64,000 nucleotides of DNA from JANQJA01 sp965267485 (GCA_965267485.1 OZ254080.1:1984001-2048000); one strand, 5' to 3'. Shown: positions 44,867 through 55,002, counted from the first letter of the stretch. Numbers and translations: made by a program. The notes: generated from the letters alone by a model not told the origin.

Positions 44867-45369
44867 TGCTTGAAGTCCTGCCGATCATCGACTGGATCAT
44901 CATTGGCGTGATCACGGTCTCTGCGCTCATCAGTCTGGTGCGAGGTTTCGTGCGGGAGGCGTTGTCGCTCGGCACCCTGATCGCGGCGGTGGTGGTCGCC
45001 AGGGTCTTCGGTGGCCAGGTGGCGACCCTGTTCGTCGACTACCTGAGCGAACCGTCGATGCGCCTGCTTGCGGCCTACGCGCTGCTCTTTGTATCGACCA
45101 TGATCGTCGGGGGTATGGTGAATCACCTCATCGCGAGCCTGGTGGACGCAACCGGCCTGTCGGGAACGGACCGGTTCCTGGGTGCGATCTTCGGCGTCGC
45201 CCGGGGCGCAGTGATCATCGTGGTCGCCGTGGCGATACTCGCGCGCATGCCGGTAACCGAAGACAGCTGGTGGAAGGAGTCGAAGCTGATTCCATCCTTC
45301 CTGGCGGCAGCGAACTCGATTCAGGACATGGTGTTTTCATCTCTTTCGGAAGGCGAACAAGCGACTTAG
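44866..45369 (+). CDS. cvpA: CvpA-family membrane protein
   Basis: Inner-membrane protein of 167 residues with four predicted spans (about 5-25, 30-52, 65-90, 102-125), named for colicin V production and implicated in envelope stress resistance. The family motif GLVRGFVREALSLG appears here as SLVRGFVREALSLGTLIAAV. The GTG start overlaps the dedD stop by one base. The gene precedes purF by 12 bp, the conserved position. Confidence 0.92.
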   Translation: MLEVLPIIDWIIIGVITVSALISLVRGFVREALSLGTLIAAVVVARVFGGQVATLFVDYLSEPSMRLLAAYALLFVSTMIVGGMVNHLIASLVDATGLSGTDRFLGAIFGVARGAVIIVVAVAILARMPVTEDSWWKESKLIPSFLAAANSIQDMVFSSLSEGEQAT

Positions 45370-45381
45370 GAGCCGATCTGT

Positions 45382-46896
45382 ATGTGTGGAATCGTTGGTA
45401 TGGTGGGCCGATCCGACGTGGTCTACGACCTGTATGACGCGTTGACCGTCCTGCAACACCGTGGGCAGGACGCGGCGGGTATCGTGACGTGCGAGGGCGA
45501 TCTGCTGCATCTGCGCAAGAGCAACGGCCTCGTTCGTGACGTGTTTCGGCAGGACCACATCAATCAGCTCAAGGGCAACATGGGTATCGCGCACGTTCGT
45601 TACCCGACCGCAGGGACCTCGAGTTCAGCCGAAGCCCAGCCGATGTACGTCAACTCCCCGTTTGGCATTTGCCTTGCCCACAACGGCAACCTCACGAACG
45701 ACAAGGAACTCAACGAAGACCTGTTTCGCACCGATCGACGGCACATCAACACGAGTTCGGACTCCGAGGTGCTGCTGAACGTCTTCGCGCACGAGCTGCA
45801 GAACATCGCGGGCCTGAGGCTTTCGCCCGACGAGATCTTCGAGGCGGTCAAGCGCGTGCATGAGCGTGCCGTCGGTGCCTACGCTGTCGTGATCATGATC
45901 ATCGGCTACGGCATCGTCGCCTTCCGTGACCCTCACGGCATCCGGCCGATCTGCTTCGGCAAGCGATCGACGCCCGAAGGCGATGACTACATGGTTGCCT
46001 CGGAAAGCGTCGCGCTCGACATCCTCGGGTTCGATCTGGCTCGTGATGTCATGCCCGGAGAGGCGATCTATATCCAGACGAACGGCACGGTCCACACGCG
46101 TCAGTGTGCACCCAACCCGGTGTACAGCCCCTGCATTTTCGAGCATGTCTATCTTGCAAGACCGGATTCCGTGATTGACGGTATCTCGGTGTACAAGTCC
46201 CGGCTGAAGATGGGCGAGAAGCTGGCGGACAAGATTCTGCGTCTGTATCCGGATCACGACATCGACGTGGTCATCCCGATCCCGGATACGAGTTGCACGG
46301 CGGCGTTGCCGATGGCGCATCGCCTTGGCGTGAAGTACCGGGAAGGACTGATGAAGAACCGGTATATCGGCCGAACGTTCATCATGCCCGGGCAGGAAGA
46401 GCGGCGTAAGTCGGTCCGTCGCAAGCTCAATACGGTTGAGCTCGAGTTCAAGGGCAAGAACGTACTGTTGGTGGATGATTCGATTGTGCGTGGGACGACC
46501 TCGCGGCAGATCGTGCAGATGGCGAGAGAGGCGGGCGCGAACAAGGTTTATCTCGCGTCGGCGGCGCCGCCGGTTCGGCACCCGAACGTTTATGGCATCG
46601 ACATGCCCGCGGCCTGTGAATTTGTGGCCCACGGCCATACCGAAGAAGAGATCGCCGAGCAGATCGGTGCCGACTGGCTCGTCTATCAGGACCTCGAAGA
46701 CCTGGTCTCATGCTGTATGGGCATCAACCAACAGGTCGAGCGCTTCGATTGCAGCGTATTTGATGGTGACTATGTCACCGGAGGTTTCGATGAGGAGTAC
46801 TTCATGCGCATTGAGTCGATGCGTCGCGACGACGTCAAACAGTCGCGGGCACGAATGGAAGAGCTGGGTATCGTCGACCTGCACAACAAAGCCTGA
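45382..46896 (+). CDS. purF: Amidophosphoribosyltransferase
   Basis: First committed step of purine synthesis: PRPP plus glutamine to phosphoribosylamine. The N-terminal Cys nucleophile is in MCGIVGMVGRSD with no propeptide, which is the E. coli type. The 504 residues contain the glutaminase domain (1 to about 235) and the PRTase domain with the PRPP loop VLLVDDSIVRGTTSRQIVQM near residue 365. Its stop overlaps the start of the MoxR gene (TGATG). Confidence 0.97.
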   Translation: MCGIVGMVGRSDVVYDLYDALTVLQHRGQDAAGIVTCEGDLLHLRKSNGLVRDVFRQDHINQLKGNMGIAHVRYPTAGTSSSAEAQPMYVNSPFGICLAHNGNLTNDKELNEDLFRTDRRHINTSSDSEVLLNVFAHELQNIAGLRLSPDEIFEAVKRVHERAVGAYAVVIMIIGYGIVAFRDPHGIRPICFGKRSTPEGDDYMVASESVALDILGFDLARDVMPGEAIYIQTNGTVHTRQCAPNPVYSPCIFEHVYLARPDSVIDGISVYKSRLKMGEKLADKILRLYPDHDIDVVIPIPDTSCTAALPMAHRLGVKYREGLMKNRYIGRTFIMPGQEERRKSVRRKLNTVELEFKGKNVLLVDDSIVRGTTSRQIVQMAREAGANKVYLASAAPPVRHPNVYGIDMPAACEFVAHGHTEEEIAEQIGADWLVYQDLEDLVSCCMGINQQVERFDCSVFDGDYVTGGFDEEYFMRIESMRRDDVKQSRARMEELGIVDLHNKA

Positions 46897-47816
46897 TGCG
46901 TGAAGTCATCGAAAAGACCGTCGCCGAGATCGGCACGATCCTGCTTGGCAAGGAGCGGGAGATCAAGCTGGCGATGACCTGCCTGCTGGCGCGCGGGCAC
47001 CTGCTGATCGAGGATCTGCCCGGCATGGGCAAGACCACGCTGTCTCATGCGCTCGCGACGGCGCTGGGGCTGAGCTACAACCGGATTCAGTTCACCAGTG
47101 ACCTGCTGCCTGCCGACGTGCTTGGCGTATCTGTCTACAATCGCGACAGTGCGGAATTCGTGTTCCATCCCGGGCCGATCTTCAGTCAGCTCGTGCTCGC
47201 CGATGAAATCAATCGTACGACGCCGAAGAGCCAGAGTGCCCTGCTCGAGGCGATGGAGGAACGCCAGGTCAGCGTCGAGGGTGAAACGCGGCCGCTGCCA
47301 TCCCCCTTTTTTGTGATTGCGACCCAGAACCCGAACACGCAGGCCGGCACGTTTCCGTTGCCGGAGTCGCAGCTCGACCGCTTTCTGATGCGCATCGAAC
47401 TCGGCTATCCCGACCCGACGGCGGAACGTGCGCTGCTCAAGGGTGAGGATCGCCGCGACGTGTTGGCGAGAATGAAGCCCAGCATGACGGTCAAGGAACT
47501 CGAGGCGGCCCAGGATGCCTGCGCCGTGGTCAAGGTCTCGGACGCGCTGCTGGATTATGTGCAGCGCCTGGTTCAGTACACGCGGCAGGCACCCGAGTTT
47601 GCCTATGGGCTCTCACCCCGCGGTGCGCTGGCGCTGGTGGGCTGCTCGCGGGCCTGGGCCTATATCGACGGCCGTGACCACGTCATTCCAGAGGACGTCC
47701 AGACGGTGCTGCCGTCGATCGTTGAGCATCGGCTGCGCGAGGCGGCTGACTTCTCGGGGCACGGTGGCGCCGCGCTGGCACAGCGCCTCCTGACCAACGT
47801 GGATATTGTCGGCTAG
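46896..47816 (+). CDS. MoxR-family AAA+ ATPase
   Basis: ATP-driven chaperone of 306 residues, with Walker A LPGMGKTTLSHALA near residue 45, Walker B LVLADEINRTTPKSQSALLE, sensor 1 (FVIATQNPN) and the C-terminal lid domain (YGLSPRGALALVGCSRAWAY). The following DUF58 and transglutaminase genes form the usual MoxR-DUF58-TgpA set, implicated in envelope or cell-wall homeostasis. Confidence 0.92.
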   Translation: MREVIEKTVAEIGTILLGKEREIKLAMTCLLARGHLLIEDLPGMGKTTLSHALATALGLSYNRIQFTSDLLPADVLGVSVYNRDSAEFVFHPGPIFSQLVLADEINRTTPKSQSALLEAMEERQVSVEGETRPLPSPFFVIATQNPNTQAGTFPLPESQLDRFLMRIELGYPDPTAERALLKGEDRRDVLARMKPSMTVKELEAAQDACAVVKVSDALLDYVQRLVQYTRQAPEFAYGLSPRGALALVGCSRAWAYIDGRDHVIPEDVQTVLPSIVEHRLREAADFSGHGGAALAQRLLTNVDIVG

Positions 47817-47819
47817 CTC

Positions 47820-48800
47820 ATGACCTCGCAGACGGCGACGGCGGGGCCTACGGCCAGCAGGCGCTTCAATCGCTGGCTCGACCGGAGAATTCCACCGGCG
47901 AACAGCATCGAACTCCATCAGGGCAATATTTTCATCCTGCCGACCCGTGAGGGCATGTACTTCGTGGTGCTCGTCGCGCTGATGGTACTGGCCGGAATCA
48001 ACTTCCAGAACAGCCTGATCTTTCTGCTCGCCTTCCTGCTGTTCGCGGTGTTCATGGTGGGCATGCTGCACACCTTCCGGAATCTCTCGGGACTGACGCT
48101 GCAGGCAGGAACGGCGCGGCCGGCTTTTGCCGGCGAAGACGCGGAGTTCGATGTCATCCTTTCGCGCCATGGCGAGCGCGTCTATGAAGGCATCCATATC
48201 GGATGGGACCGCGCCTTGATGGCCGGTGTCGATCTCGTGGAAGACGAGGAGTTTCGGGCAAGGATCTTCGTGCCGGCAAAGCGCCGCGGGCGCTTCGACC
48301 CGGGCCGCGTTCTGATCGAGACGCAGTTTCCGCTAGGGCTGTTTCGGGCCTGGTCGTGGGTCGATCTGAAGATGTCGACGGTCGTGTATCCGCGACCGGT
48401 TTACGCCGGTGAACTGCCCGACTCGGTCTCGAGCAATGACGATGGCGAGATGTTGAAACGGGATGGCGTCGACGACTTTTACGGGCTGCGCGACTATCAG
48501 GCAGGTGATCCCATTCGCCATATTGCGTGGAAGTCATTTGCCCGTTCCGATGAGCTCCAGCTCAAGGAGTTTGCCGCGTTCGTGGATCGACGGGTCTGGC
48601 TGGACTGGGACATGCTGCCGGGGCTCGATCGCGAGAACCGGCTGTCGAGACTTTGCTACTGGGTGCTGCAACTTGCCGGCTCGAACGACGAGTACGGCCT
48701 TCGTCTGCCCGGCGTCGAGATCGAACCGGACCGTGGCGCGGCGCATCGCGACCGGCTGTTGACCGAACTCGCGCTGTTCGAGTCGGAGCGGCGCGAATGA
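47820..48800 (+). CDS. DUF58 domain protein
   Basis: A 326-residue inner-membrane protein with two spans at about 40-58 and 60-80. The DUF58 motif YGLRDYQAGDPIRHIAWKSF near residue 220 is well conserved. DUF58 proteins are partners of MoxR ATPases; the fold of the C-terminal part is VWA-like in related proteins. It starts 3 nt after the MoxR gene and overlaps the transglutaminase gene by 4 nt (ATGA). Confidence 0.9.
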   Translation: MTSQTATAGPTASRRFNRWLDRRIPPANSIELHQGNIFILPTREGMYFVVLVALMVLAGINFQNSLIFLLAFLLFAVFMVGMLHTFRNLSGLTLQAGTARPAFAGEDAEFDVILSRHGERVYEGIHIGWDRALMAGVDLVEDEEFRARIFVPAKRRGRFDPGRVLIETQFPLGLFRAWSWVDLKMSTVVYPRPVYAGELPDSVSSNDDGEMLKRDGVDDFYGLRDYQAGDPIRHIAWKSFARSDELQLKEFAAFVDRRVWLDWDMLPGLDRENRLSRLCYWVLQLAGSNDEYGLRLPGVEIEPDRGAAHRDRLLTELALFESERRE

Positions 48801-50806
48801 CCGGCTACCAGATTCCGCGCAACTCGCTGTTTCTGCTGCTGGCGGCTCAGGCGGCGGTCATCCTGCCCCATGTCACGCGGTTGCCGGTTGGGGTCACGTT
48901 GGTCTGCGTGGCCTGTATTGCCTGGCGCGTCATGGTGTATCGGGGACAATGGAATTATCCCGGCCGTCGCACGCGCGCGGCGTTTGTCATCGCGGGCTTT
49001 ATCGGGGCACCCATTGCCTATGGCACGATCTTCGGTGTCGACCCGGCCGTGGGGCTGCTGATACTGGCCTACGTGCTCAAACTCCTCGAGATGCATCATC
49101 GGCGGGATGCGTTCGTGGTTGTGGTACTCGGCTACTTTGTCGCGATGTGCCAGTTCCTGTATTCACAGACGATACCCTGGACGCTCTACATCTACCTCTG
49201 TGTGCTGGTGATTACCGCGGGCCTGATCGGCCTGAATCAGACCCGGACCTTCACGCGGCCGCTCTATACGCTGAAGAAGGCGGGCGTGCTGACGGCCCAG
49301 GCCGTGCCGCTGATGCTGGTGCTGTTCATTCTGTTCCCGCGCATTCCACCGATGTGGACGGTCCCGACGCCGTCTCCCTCGGCACGATCCGGCGTGGGTG
49401 ACGTCGTCTCACCCGGCGACATTGCGTCCCTCGCGAGTTCCGGTGAGCTTGCATTCAAGGCGACCTTCGAAGGCGGGCGCCCGCCCTATAACAGCCTGTA
49501 CTGGCGCGGGCTCACGCTGGGTGTCTTTGACGGCCGGGCGTGGCGGCAGGACCGGATCATGTGGCCGCAGGCGTTCGAGCGCGGGGAGCGTGAGGATGTG
49601 TACTGGCTGGACGACATAGAGCGGCGAGGTAATGAGGTGACCTACGATGTGATCCTCGAGCCGACCCAGCGCAACTACGTGTTCTCACTGACCGTACCGG
49701 AACTGCCGACGGATGATCAGTACGCCATGGCGCCGGACCTCCGCTGGGTTCGGCTGGAGCCGATCCGATCGAAGCTGCGCTATCGGATAACGTCTGCCCT
49801 CGACTATGTGGCCGAACCCGAACTGCCGGAGTTCTGGCAATACCGGAACACGCTGCTCAGGGGCAACAGCAATCCCAGGACGCGAGCACTTGCGAATGAG
49901 ATGCGGGCCGCGGCGTCGACGCCTCGCGAGTACGTCAGTGATGTCATGCAGATGTTCTTCACGGGCGATTACAGCTATACGCTGCAGCCCGGGGAGCTCG
50001 GCATCGATCACGTCGATGAGTTCCTGTTCGACACCCGGCGTGGTTTCTGTGAACACTTTGCGGGTGCGTTTGCGTTCATGATGCGCGCCGGTGGTGTGCC
50101 GGCCCGTGTCGTTGTCGGCTATCACGGCGGCGAATACAACGAGGTGGCCGACTATGTTGCGGTCTTTCAGTATGACGCCCATGCGTGGACCGAGGTCTGG
50201 CTGGAGGGAGAGGGCTGGACCCGCATTGATCCGACGACGGCAGTGGCACCGGACCGGCTGCAGCAAGGGCTTCAGGTAGCGGTTCGGGAAGAGCAGTCTT
50301 TTCTGGCGAATTCACCGTTTAGTGCCTTTGCACGGCAGAACCTGATCCTGGCGGAGATCCGCCTGCAGCTCAGCGCGCTGACGTACTACTGGGATACCTG
50401 GGTCGTGGGCTATACGCCGGAAACACAGCAGGAGTTCCTGAGCCGATATCTGGGTACGGTGGACCGCAAGACACTGGGCATGATCCTGATTGGGACATTC
50501 TTCGCGGTGCTCGGCGTGATCGGGCTGTTTGTGCTGATGAAGCGTACCCGTCACAAGCTCTCACCCCTGGATCGGGACTATCTTCGGTTCTGCCGGGCAC
50601 TGGAACGGCTTGGCGTTGCGCGCGAACTCGGCGAGGGGCCGGTAGCGTATCGTGATCGTGTGATCGCCGAACTCCCGGCACTTGAAGACGTGGTTGTGGA
50701 AGCAACCGATGCGTTTGTGCGCCTGAACTACGGCGAGGGGAGTGAGCGGGATGAAGCCCGCCTGAGGCGCGCGACGCGATCGCTGCGCCTCAGGGGGATC
50801 GGTTAA
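48797..50806 (+). CDS. tgpA: TgpA-type membrane transglutaminase
   Basis: Membrane protein with a periplasmic transglutaminase-like domain; the Pseudomonas homologue is essential in P. aeruginosa. The ATG at 48797 overlaps the DUF58 stop. The 669 residues have about six N-terminal membrane spans (DUF3488 region, to about residue 190), a periplasmic domain with the catalytic triad Cys in RRGFCEHFAGAFAFMMR, His in YDAHAWTEVWLEGEGW and Asp in RIDPTTAVAP, another span near 555-575 and a C-terminal DUF4129 domain. Confidence 0.9.
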   Translation: MTGYQIPRNSLFLLLAAQAAVILPHVTRLPVGVTLVCVACIAWRVMVYRGQWNYPGRRTRAAFVIAGFIGAPIAYGTIFGVDPAVGLLILAYVLKLLEMHHRRDAFVVVVLGYFVAMCQFLYSQTIPWTLYIYLCVLVITAGLIGLNQTRTFTRPLYTLKKAGVLTAQAVPLMLVLFILFPRIPPMWTVPTPSPSARSGVGDVVSPGDIASLASSGELAFKATFEGGRPPYNSLYWRGLTLGVFDGRAWRQDRIMWPQAFERGEREDVYWLDDIERRGNEVTYDVILEPTQRNYVFSLTVPELPTDDQYAMAPDLRWVRLEPIRSKLRYRITSALDYVAEPELPEFWQYRNTLLRGNSNPRTRALANEMRAAASTPREYVSDVMQMFFTGDYSYTLQPGELGIDHVDEFLFDTRRGFCEHFAGAFAFMMRAGGVPARVVVGYHGGEYNEVADYVAVFQYDAHAWTEVWLEGEGWTRIDPTTAVAPDRLQQGLQVAVREEQSFLANSPFSAFARQNLILAEIRLQLSALTYYWDTWVVGYTPETQQEFLSRYLGTVDRKTLGMILIGTFFAVLGVIGLFVLMKRTRHKLSPLDRDYLRFCRALERLGVARELGEGPVAYRDRVIAELPALEDVVVEATDAFVRLNYGEGSERDEARLRRATRSLRLRGIG

Positions 50807-50835
50807 CGCGTCATTCCCTCGCTCGGAGACTCATG

Positions 50836-50860
50836 CCTTCGTCCTGAGCGCAGCGAAGGA
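50836..50860. repeat. Palindromic intergenic repeat, copy 5 (short form)
   Basis: Inverted repeat CCTTCGTCCTGAGCGCAGCG followed by AAGG, between the convergent tgpA and acnB genes. It shares the GTCCTGAG core and 3'-end position with copies 1-4 but has a shorter structure. Confidence 0.55.
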
Positions 50861-50865
50861 TTTCT

Positions 50866-53442
50866 TCAGCCAGCCGCGACCACGTTGACGGCCGGGATCT
50901 GAACCGCATCCGCGGTCTGTTTGAACGACTCGATTTCATGGAAGTTCAGATACCGGTAGATATCTGCCGCCATGGTATCGAGGTCCTTCGCGTACTCCAG
51001 ATACTCCTCGGGTGAGGGCAGCTTGCCCAGCACGCTCGATACCGCAGCCAGCTCCGCAGAGGCCAGGTACACGTTCGCACCATCCCCAAGCCGGTTCGGA
51101 AAGTTTCGCGTCGACGTCGAAACGACCGTCGAGTTGGGTGCAACACGTGCCTGGTTGCCCATGCACAGCGAACATCCGGGCATCTCGGTGCGGGCACCCG
51201 CCTTCGCGAAAATGTTGTAGACGCCTTCTTCTCGCAACTGGTGCTCGTCCATCTTCGTTGGCGGCGACACCCACAGCCGGGTCGGAATACTGTCGGCGCG
51301 GTCGAGCATCCGGGCAGCGGCGCGGAAATGGCCAATGTTGGTCATACACGAACCGATGAAGACCTCGTCGATCCTGTCGCCGGCAACTTCCGACAGCGGT
51401 CGCACGTCATCCGGATCGTTCGGACACGCCAGCAATGGTTCCTTGATCTCGTTGAGGTCGATCTCGATGACTTCGGCGTACTCGGCATCTGCATCCGGTT
51501 CCATGAGTTCCGGATTCTCGAGCCAGGCTTCCATCGCCTCGATGCGGCGGCCAATGGTACGCGGATCGCCGTAACCTTCACTGATCATCCACTTCAGCAG
51601 GGTGATGTTCGAGTTGAGGTACTCGATGATCGGCTCCTTGCCGAGGCGAATGGTGCAGCCGCCGGCTGAACGTTCTGCTGACGCGTCCGAGATCTCGAAT
51701 GCCTGCTCGACCTTGAGGTTCGGCAGCCCTTCGATTTCGAGAATGCGACCCGAGAAGACGTTTTTCTTGCCTTCCTTGTCGACCGTCAGCAGACCGCGCT
51801 GGATCGCTGCGTAGGGAATCGCGTTGACGAGGTCACGCAGGGTGATGCCGGGCTGCATTTCGCCCTTGAAGCGCACCAGGACGGATTCCGGCATATCGAG
51901 CGGCATGACGCCGATCGCGGCCGCAAAGGCGACAAGACCGGAACCGGCCGGGAAGCTGATGCCGAGCGGGAAGCGGGTGTGTGAGTCACCGCCGGTACCG
52001 ACGGTGTCGGGCAGCAGCATGCGGTTCAGCCACGAGTGGATGATGCCGTCTCCGGGCCGCAGGGCAACGCCGCCGCGGGTCTGGATAAAGTCGGGCAGGG
52101 TGTGCTGCGTGTCGATATCGACAGGCTTCGGGTACGCCGCCGTATGGCAGAAAGACTGCATGACGAGATCGGCGGAGAAGCCCAGGCACGCGAGTTCCTT
52201 GAGTTCGTCGCGCGTCATCGGGCCGGTGGTGTCCTGTGAACCCACCGTGGTCATCCTCGGCTCGCAGTACGTGCCGGGGCGAACGCCCTCGACCCCACAG
52301 GCTTTGCCGACGATCTTCTGCGCCAGCGTGAAGCCCTTGCCTGACTCGGCGGCAGGCTCCGGACGGCGGAAGATATCGGTGGGGCCCATGCCCAGCGCTT
52401 CGCGCGCCTTCTCGGTGAGGCCGCGACCGATGATGAGCGGAATTCGGCCCCCGGCCTGAACCTCGTCCAGCAGTACGTTCGTCGCAAGCTCGAATTCGGA
52501 GACAACCTCGCCGGTCTTGTCGTTCGTGATCTTGCCCTCATAGGGATGGATCACGATCACGTCGCCCATTTCCATTTTCGAGACATCACACTCGATCGGC
52601 AGGGCACCGGAATCTTCCATGGTGTTGAAGAAAATCGGCGCGATCTTGCCACCGAGACAGACACCGCCCACTCGCTTGTTGGGTACGAAAGGAATGTCGT
52701 CACCGGTGTGCCAGAGTACCGAGTTGGTGGCCGATTTACGGGATGAGCCTGTTCCGACCACATCGCCCACATATGCGACGGGATTGCCGGTGTTTTTCAG
52801 CTGCTCAATGGTCTGAAGTGGATCTTCCATGCGCTTCTTGAGCATCGCCTGGGCATGAAGTGGGATATCTGGACGGCTCCAGGCGTCTCCAGCAGGAGAG
52901 AGATCATCGGTATTGGTTTCGCCTTCAACCATGAAGACGGTGACCTTGATCTGTTCCGGGACCTTCGGCTTGTTCGTAAACCATTCGGCATTGGCCCAGG
53001 ATTCGAGGACCCGTTTTGCATGCTCGTTCGTCTTCGACTTTTCCACGACGTCGTGGAAGGCATCGAACATCAGCAGCGTCCGGGAGAGGCCATCGGCAGC
53101 GATCGGAGCAACCTCGGCGTCATCGAGCAGCTCGATCAGGGGTTCAATGTTGTAACCGCCCAGCATCGTGCCCAGAAGTTCGGTCGCCTTGGCCTTGTCG
53201 ATCAGGGGCGAGACGGTGTCTCCCTTGGCGACCGCGGCCAGAAAAGCGGCCTTGACGTAGGCAGCATCGTCTACGCCCGGTGGAACGCGGTTGGTGATCA
53301 GGTCGAGTATGAAGTTTTCTTCGCCAGCCGGGGGCGCTTTCAAAAGCTCGACCAGCTCGTTAACCTGTTCTGCGCTCAGGGGTTTGGGGTCGATGCCTTC
53401 AGCGGCGCGCTCGGCGACGTGTTCTCGGTAGGCTTCAAGCAT
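50866..53442 (-). CDS. acnB: Aconitate hydratase B
   Basis: Main TCA-cycle aconitase in many Gammaproteobacteria. I chose the ATG at 53442 (MLEAYREHVAERAAEGIDPK) with GAGG upstream. The 858 residues include the N-terminal HEAT-like domain (about 1-160), the swivel domain, and the catalytic core with the [4Fe-4S] cysteines, one near GFSADLVMQSFCHTAAYP and two in MPGCSLCMGNQ. It is divergent from miaE. With acnA at the window start, both aconitases are present. Confidence 0.97.
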   Translation of the reverse strand: MLEAYREHVAERAAEGIDPKPLSAEQVNELVELLKAPPAGEENFILDLITNRVPPGVDDAAYVKAAFLAAVAKGDTVSPLIDKAKATELLGTMLGGYNIEPLIELLDDAEVAPIAADGLSRTLLMFDAFHDVVEKSKTNEHAKRVLESWANAEWFTNKPKVPEQIKVTVFMVEGETNTDDLSPAGDAWSRPDIPLHAQAMLKKRMEDPLQTIEQLKNTGNPVAYVGDVVGTGSSRKSATNSVLWHTGDDIPFVPNKRVGGVCLGGKIAPIFFNTMEDSGALPIECDVSKMEMGDVIVIHPYEGKITNDKTGEVVSEFELATNVLLDEVQAGGRIPLIIGRGLTEKAREALGMGPTDIFRRPEPAAESGKGFTLAQKIVGKACGVEGVRPGTYCEPRMTTVGSQDTTGPMTRDELKELACLGFSADLVMQSFCHTAAYPKPVDIDTQHTLPDFIQTRGGVALRPGDGIIHSWLNRMLLPDTVGTGGDSHTRFPLGISFPAGSGLVAFAAAIGVMPLDMPESVLVRFKGEMQPGITLRDLVNAIPYAAIQRGLLTVDKEGKKNVFSGRILEIEGLPNLKVEQAFEISDASAERSAGGCTIRLGKEPIIEYLNSNITLLKWMISEGYGDPRTIGRRIEAMEAWLENPELMEPDADAEYAEVIEIDLNEIKEPLLACPNDPDDVRPLSEVAGDRIDEVFIGSCMTNIGHFRAAARMLDRADSIPTRLWVSPPTKMDEHQLREEGVYNIFAKAGARTEMPGCSLCMGNQARVAPNSTVVSTSTRNFPNRLGDGANVYLASAELAAVSSVLGKLPSPEEYLEYAKDLDTMAADIYRYLNFHEIESFKQTADAVQIPAVNVVAAG

Positions 53443-53580
53443 GGGGATTGCCTCGCGTGTGATGTAATGGCACAGGCCGTGCCGTAAGTTTGCGCGTAGT
53501 GTACCGGAACGGCCCCGCGAACGGTAGGGGCGCGCCAAAATTCAAGATTAAAGTCAGTTCTGGGAAGTATCCATAACTCA

Positions 53581-54177
53581 ATGGAAATAAAGACATTTCT
53601 TCTTTGTGACACGCCGGCCGAATGGGTTGGTGCGGTGGGTCATCATCTGCCGACGCTGCTCATTGATCACGCGAACTGCGAGAAGAAGGCCGCATCGACA
53701 GCGCTGAATCTCATGTACCGCTACGTGGAGCATCCCGCGCTATTGATGCGTCTCTCGAAACTCGCCCGTGAGGAACTGCGCCACTTCGAGCAGGTGCTCG
53801 CCATCATGAACGCGCGTGGCATCGAGTACACACCGGTGAGCTCCGCGCGGTATGCCGGCGAGTTGAGGTCGATGGTGCGCCACGGAGAGCCAGAACGCCT
53901 GATTGATCTGCTCATCGTCAGCGCGATCGTGGAAGCGCGCAGCTGCGAGCGATTTGAGGCGCTCATTCCGGTGCTCGACGACGAACTGGCAGGTTTCTAT
54001 ACATCACTGCTCAAGTCGGAGGCCCGTCACTTTCGCGTCTATCTCGACTTTGCGCAGGAGATCGCGGGCGAGGGTGACCTCGGCCCGAGAATCGGTGAGT
54101 TCCTGGCTCGGGAGCGGGAACTGATCGAGTCCTGCGATCCGGACTTCCGGTTTCATTCCGGCGTGCCTGCCGCCTGA
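53581..54177 (+). CDS. miaE: tRNA-(ms2io6A) hydroxylase
   Basis: Di-iron enzyme that hydroxylates the isopentenyl group of ms2i6A at position 37 of tRNAs that read codons starting with U. The 198 residues have the two metal-binding helices, REELRHFEQV near residue 64 and KSEARHFRVYL near 142, with further Glu ligands in HANCEKKAAS and AIVEARSCERFE. The protein shows the short-spaced MiaE pattern. The start lacks a strong ribosome binding site. The gene implies that miaA and miaB exist elsewhere. Confidence 0.93.
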   Translation: MEIKTFLLCDTPAEWVGAVGHHLPTLLIDHANCEKKAASTALNLMYRYVEHPALLMRLSKLAREELRHFEQVLAIMNARGIEYTPVSSARYAGELRSMVRHGEPERLIDLLIVSAIVEARSCERFEALIPVLDDELAGFYTSLLKSEARHFRVYLDFAQEIAGEGDLGPRIGEFLARERELIESCDPDFRFHSGVPAA

Positions 54178-54545
54178 CCGATCCGGACGTTTAGGCCGCC
54201 CTTTGCGCCGTGCCGCCATCATTTGTCGAAGAATTCTACGTTTCGAGGAAGTTTTATTAACCTTATGAAAAGTAACAAATATTTTGCATATATCCGGGCG
54301 CTGGTGCTGCAAATTTCATCAATCCCGGCGCAATTACTGGTTTGATAACAGGGAATGTCGAAAAAATTTACGTAATCTGAATACGCTTTCTAGAAAAGCG
54401 CGTTAACTATTTGTTTCTAAAATCAATTGTGTAGGTTCGAAGTGAGCCGCACCTCTTGTGTGTCGTTGCGGTCCGCGAGTCGTACTACCCCTCTCCGGAC
54501 AATCGGGCTAAAGTAGACCGACCGCTCAAGGAAGAGGGTATTGGC
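54178..54545. other. AT-rich intergenic region between miaE and the STAS-like gene
   Basis: About 370 bp without a credible gene. Positions 54231-54430 are much more AT-rich than the rest of the window, with ATTTTGCATATAT and GAAAAAATTTACG tracts and a short imperfect palindrome near 54384-54400 (CGCTTT ... AAAGCG). It likely contains the promoter of the downstream gene; no RNA gene was recognised. Confidence 0.5.
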
Positions 54546-54965
54546 ATGATCGAGCACACGATCATCACGGCGAAGCACTACGCCTACATCACGATCAAGC
54601 AGTCGCCGGACCTGGCGACCTTCATTCGCGCTTCGCGACTCTTCGTCGGTGATCCTGACTATTCCGCCTCGCTGAACCGCGTCTGCGACTTCTCGCAGGC
54701 TGATCTGTCCCACATTACCGAGTCTGATCTGGCCGCCTACATCAAGTTTGCGATTGAGGAGGTCTCACTTGCCCCGGGCGCGAAGGTGGCATTGGTCGCG
54801 CCAAGTCCCGAGAAGGCAGGGATATTCGAGCGCTTCGCCGGCGATATCGATCAGGGCGTGTTCCATGTCTTCTTTCATCCGCAGGACGCGGTGGACTGGA
54901 TAAGAGCGGGGAATCGGCCGACGCCACCTGCTGATGGCGCCGATTTGCCCGCGAACGACCGTTAG
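54546..54965 (+). CDS. Small STAS/SpoIIAA-like protein
   Basis: A 139-residue cytosolic protein, ATG at 54546 with GGAAGAGGG upstream. The layout (HTIITAKHYAYITIKQSPDL, then CDFSQADLSHITESDLAAY, then KVALVAPSPEKAGIFERFAG and FFHPQDAVDWI) resembles STAS/SEC14-like small proteins of the SpoIIAA fold. The function is unknown. It is convergent with lpxH and has a long AT-rich leader. The assignment to this fold rests on pattern only. Confidence 0.65.
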   Translation: MIEHTIITAKHYAYITIKQSPDLATFIRASRLFVGDPDYSASLNRVCDFSQADLSHITESDLAAYIKFAIEEVSLAPGAKVALVAPSPEKAGIFERFAGDIDQGVFHVFFHPQDAVDWIRAGNRPTPPADGADLPANDR

Positions 54966-55002
54966 TACGGTCGACCCCGCAGGGGCCGCCGGTGATTCAG
55001 GC

